From: Bradyrhizobium sp. DOA9
GTDB lineage: Bacteria > Pseudomonadota > Alphaproteobacteria > Rhizobiales > Xanthobacteraceae
Assembly (NCBI RefSeq): GCF_000617845.2
Contig: NZ_DF820425.1
Location: 2,035,725-2,099,724, forward strand
Length of the DNA stretch: 64,000 bases
Direction of reading: 5' to 3'
Shown here: positions 42,383-51,568 of the stretch, piece by piece
Numbering within the stretch: position 1 is the stretch's first letter
Layout of the letters: each line of letters begins with the position of its first letter
Notes under the pieces: model-generated
What the model was told of the DNA's origin: nothing
Seen by the model: the letters and a program-made list of their open reading frames with translations, nothing else
The model's database searches: none
Translations under genes and position numbers: made by a program

Positions 42383-43780
42383 ATGACCAGAGCCGACGCC
42401 ATCGCCCGCGCCCGTGAGGATTTCACGTCCGGCGCGTTCCTCGCTGAACTCGACCGCCGCGTCGCCTACAAGACCGAGAGCCAGAATCCGCCGCGCGGCG
42501 CCGAGCTGCGTGCCTATCTGGAACAGGAGATGCAGCCGGCTTTCGCTGCGCTCGATTTCTCCAGCCGCATCGTCGAATCCCCGAGCGGCAAGGCGCCGTT
42601 CCTGTTCGCCGAGCATCACGAGAGCGCGTCCGCGCCCACCGTATTGGTCTACGGCCATGGCGACGTCGTCGACGGTATGGAGGGCGAGTGGCGTGATGGC
42701 CGCGACCCCTGGCGCACCAATGTTGCGGGGGCGCGGCTCTACGGCCGCGGCACCGCCGACAACAAGGGCCAGCACAGCATCAACATGGCGGCGCTCCGCG
42801 CGGTGCGCGAGGCGCGCGGCGGCAAGCTCGGCTTCAATGCCAAGTTCATCATCGAGATGGGCGAGGAGATCGGCTCGCCCGATCTCGGCAAGGTCTGCGA
42901 TCTCCATCGCGACGCGCTCAAGGCCGATTTGTTCATGGCCTCCGACGGGCCGCGCCTCTCGGCCGATCGGCCGACGCTGTTTCTCGGCTGCCGGGGCGGC
43001 ATCCGCATCCATTTCGACGTGAACTTGCGCGACGGCGGCCACCATTCCGGCAATTGGGGCGGCGTGCTTGCCAATCCCGCGACCATCCTGGTCAACGCGA
43101 TCTCCACCCTGGTCGACGGCCATGGCCGTCTCCAGCTCGATGCCTTGAAGCCGCCGCGGCTGACCAACCAGATCCGCTCTTATCTCGCCGACGTCGAGGT
43201 GGTGCCGACCGCGGACGAGCCTGCGCTTGCAGAGAACTGGGGCGAGGAGGGCCTTTCGGCCGCCGAACGGCTCTACGCCTGGAACACGCTCGAGGTGCTG
43301 GCGATGTCCTCGGGCAATATCGAGAAGCCGGCCAACGCCATTCCGGGCCAGGCCAACGCCGTGCTGCAACTGCGTTTCGTGGTAGGAACGAAGGTCGAGG
43401 GGCTGATCGAGGCGATCCGTGCGCACTTGGTCGCAAAAGGCTTTCCGATGGTCGAGGTGCGCGCGGCGCAGAGTTTTGCTGCATCGCGCACCGATTTCGA
43501 CAGCCCGTGGATCAAATGGGCGGCGGATTCGGTGCAGGAGACCACCGGCAAGGCGCCGGCCGTGCTGCCGAATTTCGGCGGCTCGCTGCCCAATGACGTG
43601 TTCTCCGAGATCCTCGGCCTGCCGACGATCTGGGTGCCGCATTCCTATCCCGGCTGCTCCCAGCATGCGCCCAATGAGCACATCCTGCTGCCATTGACCG
43701 AAGAGGCCTTGACGGTGATGGCCGGGCTGTTCTGGGATCTCGGCGAGTTGGAAAAACCACTGACAGGCCCGTTAACCTGA
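42383..43780 (+). CDS. M20-family metallopeptidase
   Basis: A 465-residue M20 peptidase/deacylase. Metal and catalytic residues are seen in VYGHGDVVDG (His and the catalytic Asp), RGTADNKGQH (bridging Asp), EMGEEIGSPDL (catalytic Glu and metal Glu), and HAPNEHIL near the C-terminus (last metal His). The dimerisation domain is inserted between. Cleaves small peptides or N-acyl amino acids. The ATG at 42383 (MTRADA) fixes the family start. It lies 86 bases upstream of the GltI gene, so it may supply amino acids linked to that importer. Confidence 0.87.
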   Translation: MTRADAIARAREDFTSGAFLAELDRRVAYKTESQNPPRGAELRAYLEQEMQPAFAALDFSSRIVESPSGKAPFLFAEHHESASAPTVLVYGHGDVVDGMEGEWRDGRDPWRTNVAGARLYGRGTADNKGQHSINMAALRAVREARGGKLGFNAKFIIEMGEEIGSPDLGKVCDLHRDALKADLFMASDGPRLSADRPTLFLGCRGGIRIHFDVNLRDGGHHSGNWGGVLANPATILVNAISTLVDGHGRLQLDALKPPRLTNQIRSYLADVEVVPTADEPALAENWGEEGLSAAERLYAWNTLEVLAMSSGNIEKPANAIPGQANAVLQLRFVVGTKVEGLIEAIRAHLVAKGFPMVEVRAAQSFAASRTDFDSPWIKWAADSVQETTGKAPAVLPNFGGSLPNDVFSEILGLPTIWVPHSYPGCSQHAPNEHILLPLTEEALTVMAGLFWDLGELEKPLTGPLT

Positions 43781-43866
43781 GCCCATAATCCAGCCGAAAG
43801 TTACATTCTAATCCGGCCCGATTTGTGCTTGCATCCGGGCCGCATCATCCGAAAGGGGAAGAAAAC

Positions 43867-44778
43867 GTGAAACATTTCCGTCACATCGGGCTCGCGCTCG
43901 CCGCGACCTTCGTCGTCAGCCAGGCCGGGGCGCAGGAGCTGACCGGCACGCTGAAGAACATCAAGGACACCGGCGCGATCACGCTCGGCTTCCGCGATTC
44001 CTCGATCCCGTTCTCCTATCTCGACGACAACCAGAAGCCCGTCGGGTTCGCGATGGACATCTGCTACAAGATCGTGGAGGCCGTGAAGAAGGAGCTCAAG
44101 CTCGACAAGCTCGAGGTCAAGCTCAACCCGGTGACCTCGGCGACGCGTATTCCGCTGATGGCCAACGGCACCATCGACCTCGAATGCGGCTCGACCACCA
44201 ACAATGCCGAGCGCCAGAAGCAGGTCGCCTTCACCAACACCCACTTCCTGACCGCCAGCCGCTACGTCTTCAAGAAGTCGAGCGGCCTGAAGTCGATCGA
44301 CGACCTCAAGGGCAAGGCCGTGGTCTCGACCGCCGGCACCACCAACATCAAGCAGCTCACCGAAGCCAACGTCGCCAAGGGCCTCGGCGCCAACATCATC
44401 CCGGCCAAGGATCATGCCGAAGCCTTCCTGATGGTCGAGACCGATCGCGCGGTCGCCTTCGTCATGGACGACATCCTGCTGGCCAGCCTCGTCGCCGGCT
44501 CGAAGTCGCCGGGCGATTATGAGGTCTCCAAGGACGCGTTCTCCAAGCCCGAGCCCTACGGCATCATGCTGCGCAAGGACGACCCGGCGTTCAAGAAGGT
44601 CGTCGATGCGGCCACGGCTGCGCTCTACACCTCCGGCGAGGCCGAGAAGATCTACAACAAGTGGTTCACCCAGAAGATCCCGCCGAAGGGTCTGAACCTC
44701 AACACGCCGATCTCGGCCGAGCTGAAGAACGAGTTCGCCAAGCCGACGGACTCGCCGAACCCGGACGATTACAAGTAA
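43867..44778 (+). CDS. gltI: Glutamate/aspartate ABC transporter substrate-binding protein
   Basis: A 303-residue periplasmic binding protein. The signal peptide (KHFRHIGLALAATFVVSQAGA, cleavage before QELTG) is followed by TGAITLGFRDSSIPFSY, and the ligand-binding region has TIDLECGSTTNN and VVSTAGTTNIKQL, typical of GltI/AatJ. The GTG at 43867 has AAGGGGAAG upstream. It heads the importer run gltI-gltJ-gltK-gltL; a stable hairpin follows its stop. Confidence 0.87.
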   Translation: MKHFRHIGLALAATFVVSQAGAQELTGTLKNIKDTGAITLGFRDSSIPFSYLDDNQKPVGFAMDICYKIVEAVKKELKLDKLEVKLNPVTSATRIPLMANGTIDLECGSTTNNAERQKQVAFTNTHFLTASRYVFKKSSGLKSIDDLKGKAVVSTAGTTNIKQLTEANVAKGLGANIIPAKDHAEAFLMVETDRAVAFVMDDILLASLVAGSKSPGDYEVSKDAFSKPEPYGIMLRKDDPAFKKVVDAATAALYTSGEAEKIYNKWFTQKIPPKGLNLNTPISAELKNEFAKPTDSPNPDDYK

Positions 44779-44788
44779 GATGCACCAT

Positions 44789-44818
44789 CCGCCTCTCCCC
44801 GCTTGCGGGGGGAGGCGG
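44789..44818 (+). terminator. Stable hairpin after gltI, likely attenuator/mRNA stabiliser
   Basis: CCGCCTCTCCCCGC and GCGGGGGGAGGCGG pair over 14 positions (one T-G) with a two-base loop. No T-run follows, so it is probably not a full terminator. Hairpins here often raise binding-protein mRNA above that of the permeases. Confidence 0.55.
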
Positions 44819-44905
44819 TACATTCGGCCTTTCTGGAGGGAGAATGGCCGGACATTTGCATAGGCGCCAGGACATCTATGGCTGGCGCGTTCGCGCGGGG
44901 GACAC

Positions 44906-45637
44906 GTGAACTATAACTGGAACTGGGGAATCTTCTTCCAGCCGAACCCGATGGGGACCGGCACCTATCTCGACATGCTGCTGTCGGGGCTGGCGCTGAC
45001 CCTCAAGACCGCGGCGCTGGCCTGGGTGATCGCGCTGATCACCGGCTCGCTCGTCGGCGTGATGCGTACGCTGCCGTCGAAGGGGGCGAACTGGTTCGGC
45101 TTTGCCTATGTCGAATTCTTCCGCAACATGCCGCTGCTCGTGCAGCTCTTCCTGTGGTTCTTCGTGCTGCCGGAATTGCTGCCGAAAGGCGCCGGTACCT
45201 GGCTGAAGCAATTGCCGAACGCGCCGTTCTGGACGGCTGCGATCGGCGTCGGCTTCTTCATGTCGGCGCGTGTCGCCGTGCAACTGCAGGCTGGCATCTC
45301 CTCGCTGCCGCGCGGGCAGAAGATGGCCGCAACGGCGCTCGGCCTGACCACTGCGCAGGGCTATCGCTACGTGCTGCTGCCGATGGCGTTCCGCATCATC
45401 CTGCCGCCGCTGACGTCCGAGTTCCTCAACACCATCAAGAACACCGCGGTCGCCATCACCATCGGTCTGCTCGAGCTGACCGGACAGGCGCGCTCGATGC
45501 AGGAATTCTCGTTCCAGGTGTTCGAGGCCTTCACCGCCGCGACCATCCTCTATCTCCTCGTCAACGCCGTCGTCGTGACCGCGATGCGCTTCCTCGAGCG
45601 CTGGGTCGCGATCCCCGGCTACATCACGGGGAAATAA
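44906..45637 (+). CDS. gltJ: Glutamate/aspartate ABC transporter permease
   Basis: A 243-residue inner-membrane permease. It begins NYNWNWGIFFQ, as in GltJ proteins, and has the EAA-type loop ALGLTTAQGYRYVLLPMAFR (about 147-166) for ATPase contact. Residues ELLPKGAGTWLKQ in the second periplasmic loop also match GltJ. The GTG at 44906 is preceded by CGGGGGA; no ATG is suitably placed. Three bases separate it from gltK. Confidence 0.88.
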   Translation: MNYNWNWGIFFQPNPMGTGTYLDMLLSGLALTLKTAALAWVIALITGSLVGVMRTLPSKGANWFGFAYVEFFRNMPLLVQLFLWFFVLPELLPKGAGTWLKQLPNAPFWTAAIGVGFFMSARVAVQLQAGISSLPRGQKMAATALGLTTAQGYRYVLLPMAFRIILPPLTSEFLNTIKNTAVAITIGLLELTGQARSMQEFSFQVFEAFTAATILYLLVNAVVVTAMRFLERWVAIPGYITGK

Positions 45638-45640
45638 GCG

Positions 45641-46333
45641 ATGTTCGGCAATCTCGATTTCGACGTCATCCGCCGCGCACTGCCCTATCTGTTCTACGAG
45701 GGCATGACGTTCACGCTGACGCTGACCTTCCTTGCAGCTCTCGGCGGTCTCATCTTCGGCACGGCGCTCGCCCTGATGCGCCTGTCCGGCCTCAAGATTC
45801 TCGGACGCATTGCCGGCATCTATGTCGACTTCATGCGCTCGCTGCCGCTGGTGCTGGTCATCTTCTGGTTCTACTTCCTGGTGCCCTATATCGGGCAGTG
45901 GGTGACCGGTGCCTCGCGCCCGATCAGCGTTGGCGCCTTCGCCTCCTCGCTGATTACTTTCATCATGTTCGAGGCCGCGTATTTCTCCGAGATCATGCGT
46001 GCCGGCATCCAGTCCATCTCGCGCGGCCAGCCGGCCGCGGCCAGCGCGCTGGGGCTTACCTACGCCCAGACCATGCGCTACGTCGTGCTGCCGCAGGCCT
46101 TCCGCAACATGCTGCCGGTGCTGATCACGCAGACCATCGTGCTGTTCCAGGACACCTCGCTGGTCTACGTCCTGTCGATCACCGACTTCCTGGGCGCGGC
46201 GAGCAAGGTGGCGCAGCGCGACGGCCGCCTGGTCGAAATGTATCTGTTCGCTGCGGTCGTCTACTTCACCATTTCCTGTATCGCGTCCTACGGCGTCCGC
46301 CGCCTGCAGGCGCGCATCGCCATCATTCGATAG
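45641..46333 (+). CDS. gltK: Glutamate/aspartate ABC transporter permease
   Basis: A 230-residue membrane permease, partner of GltJ. It has about five hydrophobic helices and the ATPase-contact loop ALGLTYAQTMRYVVLPQAFR (about 138-157). FMRSLPLVLVIFWFYFLVPY is typical of GltK. It follows gltJ after three bases and is separated from gltL by a dispersed repeat of about 120 bases (46372-46493). Confidence 0.88.
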   Translation: MFGNLDFDVIRRALPYLFYEGMTFTLTLTFLAALGGLIFGTALALMRLSGLKILGRIAGIYVDFMRSLPLVLVIFWFYFLVPYIGQWVTGASRPISVGAFASSLITFIMFEAAYFSEIMRAGIQSISRGQPAAASALGLTYAQTMRYVVLPQAFRNMLPVLITQTIVLFQDTSLVYVLSITDFLGAASKVAQRDGRLVEMYLFAAVVYFTISCIASYGVRRLQARIAIIR

Positions 46334-46371
46334 GTGCGATGTGGATTTGAACTCTCGACACGTGGTGCCCT

Positions 46372-46493
46372 TCATCTCTCCCAGAGGGAGAGGTCGGATC
46401 GCGTTAGCGATCCGGGTGAGGGGTTTTGCTCCACCGATAGACCTGACCCCCTCACCCGGCGCTACGCGCCGACCTCTCCCTATGGGAGAGGTG
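46372..46493. repeat. Dispersed palindromic repeat family F, inside the glt operon
   Basis: Arms CTCTCCC...GGGAGAGGTCGG and CCGACCTCTCCC...GGGAGAGG with inner GGGTGAGGGG/CCCCTCACCC. It sits between gltK and gltL, so it is probably transcribed. The hairpin at 44789-44818 shares its CTCTCCCC/GGGGAGAG character. Confidence 0.75.
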
Positions 46494-46524
46494 AACCCAG
46501 TCTGCCGCAGGGCTTGAGACACAC

Positions 46525-47256
46525 ATGATCGAAATCAGCCATGTCAACAAATGGTACAGCCCCACCTTCCAGGTGCTGACCGACTGCACCACCAATGTCA
46601 CCAAGGGCGAGGTGGTCGTGGTCTGCGGCCCCTCCGGCTCGGGCAAGTCGACGCTGATCAAATGCGTCAATGCGCTGGAGCCGTTCCAGAGCGGCGACAT
46701 CCTGGTCGACGGCACCAAGGTCAACGATCCCAAGACCAATCTGCCGAAGCTGCGCTCGCGCGTCGGCATGGTGTTCCAGCATTTCGAGCTGTTTCCGCAC
46801 CTCAAGATCATCGACAATCTCTGCCTGGCGCAAGAGAAGGTGCTGGGCAGGGGGCACGACAAGGCGCAGGCCAAGGGCATGCAGCTGCTCGAGCGCGTCG
46901 GCTTGAAGGAGCAGGCGCAGAAATTCCCGGCGCAGCTCTCCGGCGGCCAGCAGCAGCGCGTCGCCATCGCGCGCGCGCTCGCCATGGATCCGATCGTGAT
47001 GCTGTTCGACGAGCCGACCTCGGCGCTCGATCCGGAAATGGTCAGCGAGGTGCTCGACGTCATGGTCGATCTCGCCCGCGAGGGCATGACCATGATGGTC
47101 GTGACCCACGAGATGGGTTTTGCCCGCAAGGTCGCCAACCGCGTCATCTTCATGGACCGTGGCGAAATCGTCGAGGACGCGGCGAAGGACGATTTCTTCG
47201 GCAAGCCGAGAAGCGACCGCGCGCAGAAGTTCTTGTCGAAGATTCTGTCGCATTAG
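46525..47256 (+). CDS. gltL: Amino-acid ABC transporter ATP-binding protein
   Basis: A 243-residue ATPase, normal length for GltL/GlnQ. Walker [10 protein letters not shown] (near 36-44), signature [15 protein letters not shown] (near 138-152), Walker [16 protein letters not shown]-loop VVTHEMGFA. It energises GltJK. The ATG at 46525 lies about 30 bases after repeat F, and its ribosome-binding site (GCAGGGC) is weak. Confidence 0.9.
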   Translation: MIEISHVNKWYSPTFQVLTDCTTNVTKGEVVVVCGPSGSGKSTLIKCVNALEPFQSGDILVDGTKVNDPKTNLPKLRSRVGMVFQHFELFPHLKIIDNLCLAQEKVLGRGHDKAQAKGMQLLERVGLKEQAQKFPAQLSGGQQQRVAIARALAMDPIVMLFDEPTSALDPEMVSEVLDVMVDLAREGMTMMVVTHEMGFARKVANRVIFMDRGEIVEDAAKDDFFGKPRSDRAQKFLSKILSH

Positions 47257-47263
47257 CTCCTCT

Positions 47264-47384
47264 GTCATTCCGGGACGCGCCTCTTGGCGCGGGCCCGGAA
47301 TCCATAACCACCAGCAGGGGTTATGGATTCTCAGATGCGCAATTGCGCATCAAAGCTCGTCGCTACGCGCCTCCCCGGAATGAC
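47264..47384. repeat. Dispersed palindromic repeat family B, copy 2
   Basis: Arms GTCATTCCGGGACGCGCC... and ...CCCCGGAATGAC; the 16-bp palindrome ATGCGCAATTGCGCAT is at 47335-47350. It differs from copy 1 in the central part. It lies between gltL and the aminotransferase gene. Confidence 0.85.
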
Positions 47385-47459
47385 GGATAGAGGGGGTGAT
47401 CCATCCCTCCAACTGGCGTATAAGCGCGCCAAATCTCTTTCCTCCCCAGGAGACCTGCC

Positions 47460-48320
47460 TTGGACCCGCTCGCCTACGTCAACGGCTCATTCGTCCCGCT
47501 CTCGGAAGCCAGGATCTCGGTGCTCGATCGCGGCTTCCTGTTCGCCGACGGCATCTACGAGGTCTCGGCCGTGCTGGACGGCAAGCTGGTCGACAATGCC
47601 TCGCATCTGGCGCGGCTGGAGCGGTCGGTCGGCGAGATCAGTTTGAAGCTGCCGGAGACCATCGAGCGCATCACCGAGCTGCAGAAGGAGCTGATCGCGC
47701 GCAACAAGCTCGTGAACGGCCTCGTCTATCTCCAGGTGACGCGCGGCGCCGACAAGGGCCGCGACTTCCCGTTTCCCAAGGCTGACATCAAGTCGAGCCT
47801 GGTGATGTTCACGTCCGAGAAGGACATCATCAACACCCCGGTGGCCAAGACCGGCATCAAGGTCATCACGGTGCCCGACATCCGCTGGGAGCGCCGCGAC
47901 ATCAAGAGCGTGGCGCTGCTGGCGCAGGTGCTGGCGAAACAGGCGGCGGCGGAAGCCGGCGCCGGCGAAGCCTGGATGCTGCAGGATGGCTACGTCACCG
48001 AAGGCGGCTCGTCCACGGCGTTCATCCTGACCAAGGACGACGTCATCGTCACCCGCAAGAATTCCAATGCGATCCTGCCCGGCTGCACCCGCAAGGCCGT
48101 GATCGCGCTTGCCGAGGAGCGCCAGCTCCGCGTCGAGGAGCGCTCCTTCACGGTCGCCGAAGCGCTCGCCGCCAAGGAAGCGTTCATCACCAGCGCCTCC
48201 TCCTTCGTGCAGCCGGTGGTCGCCATCGACGGCAAGACGATCGGCGACGGCAAGCCCGGTCCGATGGCGACGCGCCTGCGCGAGATCTACGTGGAGTTCG
48301 CCAAGGCGACGGCGGTTTAG
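47460..48320 (+). CDS. dat: D-amino-acid aminotransferase
   Basis: A 286-residue fold-type IV PLP enzyme. The catalytic Lys lies in RWERRDIKSVALL (near 147), and the PLP contacts include EAWMLQDGYVTEGGSSTAF and NAILPGCTRKAVI. The N-terminus has VLDRGFLFADGIYEV, family-typical. The start is TTG at 47460 with CCAGGAG 8 bases before it. It makes 2-oxo acids and D-Ala/D-Glu; beside the GltIJKL importer it may supply D-glutamate or catabolise D-amino acids. Confidence 0.86.
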   Translation: MDPLAYVNGSFVPLSEARISVLDRGFLFADGIYEVSAVLDGKLVDNASHLARLERSVGEISLKLPETIERITELQKELIARNKLVNGLVYLQVTRGADKGRDFPFPKADIKSSLVMFTSEKDIINTPVAKTGIKVITVPDIRWERRDIKSVALLAQVLAKQAAAEAGAGEAWMLQDGYVTEGGSSTAFILTKDDVIVTRKNSNAILPGCTRKAVIALAEERQLRVEERSFTVAEALAAKEAFITSASSFVQPVVAIDGKTIGDGKPGPMATRLREIYVEFAKATAV

Positions 48321-48333
48321 GCCGACCCCACAG

Positions 48334-48441
48334 CTGTCATCGTCCGGCTTGACCGGGCGATCCGGTACTCCGTGACATCAGTGATTAAATCGAGAGGCCG
48401 CGGCGTACTGGATGCCCCTTCGCCTTCGCGGGGCATGACAG
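48334..48441. repeat. Dispersed palindromic repeat family D
   Basis: Ends CTGTCAT and ATGACAG with inner GTACT/CGTACTGGATGCCCC segments. It resembles the other mobile-like palindromes but no second copy is in this window. The rest of the gap to 48876 holds no convincing gene except a tiny candidate at 48649-48726. Confidence 0.6.
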
Positions 48442-48648
48442 TTGAATGTGTGGAGGCGCGTTTGCCTCCATCGCCGACTACGCCACCGACGCCTTCACCT
48501 TCACCGGATGCACGGCACAGCGCCGAGCAGCAGAAGCTGATCAACCCGTACTCATGAGACTTCTCGCCGGAGCGCCACGTCGCTCGGAAAGCGAATTGAC
48601 ATCGCCGAGTTGTCTGCAACAATACAACCTGAGATATCAGCGTTATAT

Positions 48649-48726
48649 TTAGACCAGATTGATCGGCCGATCCTGTTTTTCGATGTGAGCTCGTTCAGAC
48701 CAGCATTCCGGCTTCCGCTCTTCCAT
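48649..48726 (-). CDS. Candidate 25-residue peptide
   Basis: The frame starts at ATG 48726 and encodes MEERKPECWSERAHIEKQDR plus a short tail. AGGAG lies 6 bases before the ATG. It is charged, with one Cys and no signal peptide. There is no homology I recognise. The good ribosome-binding site is the only reason for listing it. Confidence 0.25.
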   Translation of the reverse strand: MEERKPECWSERAHIEKQDRPINLV

Positions 48727-48876
48727 CTCTTGCTCCTTCATGTTTGACGCCACGGACAGGCCGCAAGCCGATCGACATTCGCCCGCGTGAGAGCTTCGCA
48801 AGGGATTGGCCGCCTTATCCTGTGATGAAGCTGGATGGGCTCGCTCTGGACCGACTGCTGTTGAAGGGAGGCTTCT

Positions 48877-49938
48877 ATGACCATTGCCACAACGGGACGG
48901 ATTGCGACCTTGCTGCTCAGCCTCGTGGTGGCGGGCGCTGTGCAGCCTTCTCCTGCTGCGGCCGACGGTGCCTGGCCAGTCAAGAACAAGCTGATCGGCG
49001 AGGACGGCGGCAAGTCCAAGGACGTCAGTGGCATCGCCTGCACGACCACTGACGGGTTTCCCCGCTCGTGCCTCGTCATCGACGACAATCTCCAGGACGC
49101 TCAATTCATCGAACTGAGCGACGGCAAGCTTGTCGCCGGCAGCTCCGTCAAGTTGATCGACAACACGTTCAAGGGCAAGGCGCTCGAACTCGATGGCGAG
49201 GGCGTCGCCTTCTCCAAAGGGGAATATCGATACTACTACGTTATCGGCTCGCATGGCCATCCGCGGGACAAGGACCACAAGCTCGATCCTGAGAAAGACG
49301 CCGAGAAGATTCGGGCCAAGATCGCCGCAAGCAGCCAGATCGTTCGGTTCCGCACGACGGGCGCGGACGGCAACGCGGCGAGCCTCGAGCGTACGGGGCA
49401 ACTGCGTGAGGTCATCGCAGCCGAACCTGCTCTTCGCGGTTTCATGGATGTCCGGCTGGAGAAAAACGGCCTGACCATCGAGGGCATGGCGATCAAGGGC
49501 GATCGGACGCTGCTCGCGGGATTCCGTGGCCCCGTGCTGAACGGCAAGTGCGCCGTCGTTCTGTCGGTGGAGGTGGCCTCCCTGTTCGGTAAAGCAAAGA
49601 GCACGGATCACCGCCTGCATCGGCTGCCGCTCGGCGATGGTCGTGGCGTGCGCGACCTCGCATCCTTCGGGGACCGCATTCTCGTCCTGGCAGGTCCGGC
49701 AGCGGATGGACCCGGGTCTTACGCCGTCTACGCCTGGGATGGCGCATCGGACTCCGTCGAGCTGCTGAAGGACTTGCCGTTTGATCCGAAGCGCAAACCT
49801 GAGGGGCTCCTGCCGCTGGACAAGACGGCAACCGGACTACGGGTCCTGATCCTGTTCGATGGCGACAAGGAAGGTGCGCCGACCCCGATCGAAATATCGG
49901 GATCGGGCCCGCAATCTTCATCCTGTTCCACCGGCTAG
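48877..49938 (+). CDS. Secreted DUF3616-like protein
   Basis: A 353-residue exported protein: signal peptide (TIATTGRIATLLLSLVVAGA, cleavage near AAA-DG). The mature part is beta-rich with DVSGIACTTTDGFPRSC at the start and GLTIEGMAIKGDRTLLAGFR in the middle, the pattern of DUF3616/propeller-like proteins. Function unknown. AAGGGAGG precedes the ATG. The TAG stop (49936-49938) is made by the first bases of repeat E copy 2 (TAGAGCATGATCC). Confidence 0.78.
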   Translation: MTIATTGRIATLLLSLVVAGAVQPSPAAADGAWPVKNKLIGEDGGKSKDVSGIACTTTDGFPRSCLVIDDNLQDAQFIELSDGKLVAGSSVKLIDNTFKGKALELDGEGVAFSKGEYRYYYVIGSHGHPRDKDHKLDPEKDAEKIRAKIAASSQIVRFRTTGADGNAASLERTGQLREVIAAEPALRGFMDVRLEKNGLTIEGMAIKGDRTLLAGFRGPVLNGKCAVVLSVEVASLFGKAKSTDHRLHRLPLGDGRGVRDLASFGDRILVLAGPAADGPGSYAVYAWDGASDSVELLKDLPFDPKRKPEGLLPLDKTATGLRVLILFDGDKEGAPTPIEISGSGPQSSSCSTG

Positions 49939-50040
49939 AGCATGATCCGGACAAGTGTGTAGCGGTTCTCCGAAAAGATCATGCTCAAACAATAACCTAA
50001 AGCGCGATGACGATTCAGCCCAATCGCATCGCGCTTTAGG
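49938..50040 (-). repeat. Dispersed composite palindromic repeat, family E copy 2
   Basis: GAGCATGATCCGG...GATCATGCTC followed by AAAGCGCGATGACG...CATCGCGCTTT. This is the reverse complement of the copy at 18858-18958 with a few substitutions. It overlaps the stop codon of the DUF3616 gene. Confidence 0.85.
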
Positions 50041-50071
50041 AGTTCGAGAGCCCGCGCCTCCCACTGTTCCT

Positions 50072-51493
50072 CTAAGAAGTCGGCGGCGGCAATCGACCGA
50101 ACACGGCCTCGAGCGCCATGCCGATCGCGAGCAGGCGGCGATCGCTGCCGGCAGGGCCGTCGAGCTCAAGCCCGATCGGCAATCTGCTGCTGGCGCCGAG
50201 CGCGACCGGGACCTGGATTCCGGGAATACCGGCATTGCTGCCGGGATCGGTATTCTGAATGAACAGGCCGAAATTCTCCAGGCTGCTGGAGTCCGGATTG
50301 GAGGGAATGGCGACGCGCGGTGTGGTCGGGAAGGCGATCGCATCGAGCCGGTTGTCGGCAAAGCTCCTGGCGTACAGCGCCTGCAGCGCGGGGCGCGCAA
50401 TCTCGATCGCGGCGTCGTAGATCGGCTTGGCGTCGACCAGGGTGCCGTCCGGAGCAGGCAGTTTGCGCGGGATCACCAAGCCGTCATAGGTGCCCTTCAC
50501 GTCGGCGCTGGCGATCTGCTCCGCCAGTGCCGCGATGGACAGGCCGGTGCCGGTATGCCTGAGATAGGCGACCAGATCGTCATAGGCCTCGTACAGCGCG
50601 ACGGGGAAGCTGACCTGGCCGTCGAGCTCCGCCAGCTGCGGCATCTCGATCTCGACGAATGTGACGCCTTGCGCCTCCATCCTGGTGACTGCCGCATGGA
50701 ACGCGGCCTCGGTGTCGGCATCGAGATTGGCCAGCATCGATCTCACGATGCCGACGCGGACCTGTGTCAGATCCGCCGGCGCAAGCGCATCGCCACCGGC
50801 GATGACGCGGTCGAGCAGCGCGACGTCCGCCATGGTCGCAGCCATCGGGCCTGCGGTATCGCGGGTGTGCGAGATCGGTGCGATGCCGTCTTGCGGATAG
50901 CGGCCGACAGTCGGGCGCAGCGAGGCGCATCCGTTCAGGGCGGCGGGCACCCGCACCGATCCGCCGGTGTCGGTGCCGAGCCCGCCGGCGACGATCCGCG
51001 CGCCGATCGCCGCGCCCGTGCCTGACGAGGAGCCGCCGGCGATCAGAGTGCGATCATAGGCGTTGCGCACGCCGTACTCGGAGCCGGTCTTGAACGCCGT
51101 GTTGTAGCCGGAGATACCGAAGGCGAGCTCGTGCATGCTGGTCTTGCCGATGATGACCGCCCCGGCATCGCGCAGCTTTGCCACAACAGGCGCATCGGCC
51201 TTCGGAATGTAATCCTTCAGCGCCGGGGTGCCGGCGCTACAGGGCAATCCCGCGACCTCGATATTGTCCTTGATCACGATGGGTACGCCGCCGAGCGGCC
51301 TTGTCTTGTCGCCCGCCGCGTCAAACGCAGCCGCGGCCTTCAAGGCACTGGCTTCATCCAGGGTGACGAAGGCATTGAGCTCGGCCTTGCCCTTGGCGCG
51401 GGCCAGAGCTTCCCGGGTGAGTGCGGTGCTCGTGATTGTCCCGGCGCTGAGGCAGGCCGCAGCCTCGGTCAGTGTCAACTGGTCGAAATCCAT
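50072..51493 (-). CDS. Amidase-signature family amidase
   Basis: A 473-residue amidase. The Ser-cisSer-Lys site is visible: Lys in VIKDNIEVAGLP (near 74) and the Gly/Ser-rich GGSSSGTGAAIGARIVAGGL (near 153-172) with GTDTGGSVRVPAALNG after it. Related enzymes hydrolyse indoleacetamide, mandelamide or urea-derived amides. It lies 75 bases downstream of the indolepyruvate oxidoreductase gene on the same strand, so an aromatic amide substrate is plausible. A GatA subunit is unlikely because no gatB/gatC is nearby. Confidence 0.85.
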   Translation of the reverse strand: MDFDQLTLTEAAACLSAGTITSTALTREALARAKGKAELNAFVTLDEASALKAAAAFDAAGDKTRPLGGVPIVIKDNIEVAGLPCSAGTPALKDYIPKADAPVVAKLRDAGAVIIGKTSMHELAFGISGYNTAFKTGSEYGVRNAYDRTLIAGGSSSGTGAAIGARIVAGGLGTDTGGSVRVPAALNGCASLRPTVGRYPQDGIAPISHTRDTAGPMAATMADVALLDRVIAGGDALAPADLTQVRVGIVRSMLANLDADTEAAFHAAVTRMEAQGVTFVEIEMPQLAELDGQVSFPVALYEAYDDLVAYLRHTGTGLSIAALAEQIASADVKGTYDGLVIPRKLPAPDGTLVDAKPIYDAAIEIARPALQALYARSFADNRLDAIAFPTTPRVAIPSNPDSSSLENFGLFIQNTDPGSNAGIPGIQVPVALGASSRLPIGLELDGPAGSDRRLLAIGMALEAVFGRLPPPTS

Positions 51494-51568
51494 GATGCTT
51501 CACCCGATTGCAGGAGGCCATCAGAGCGCCCCTCAAGGAGGAGAGGCTGAAGCGTCCGCGGCGTCGCG

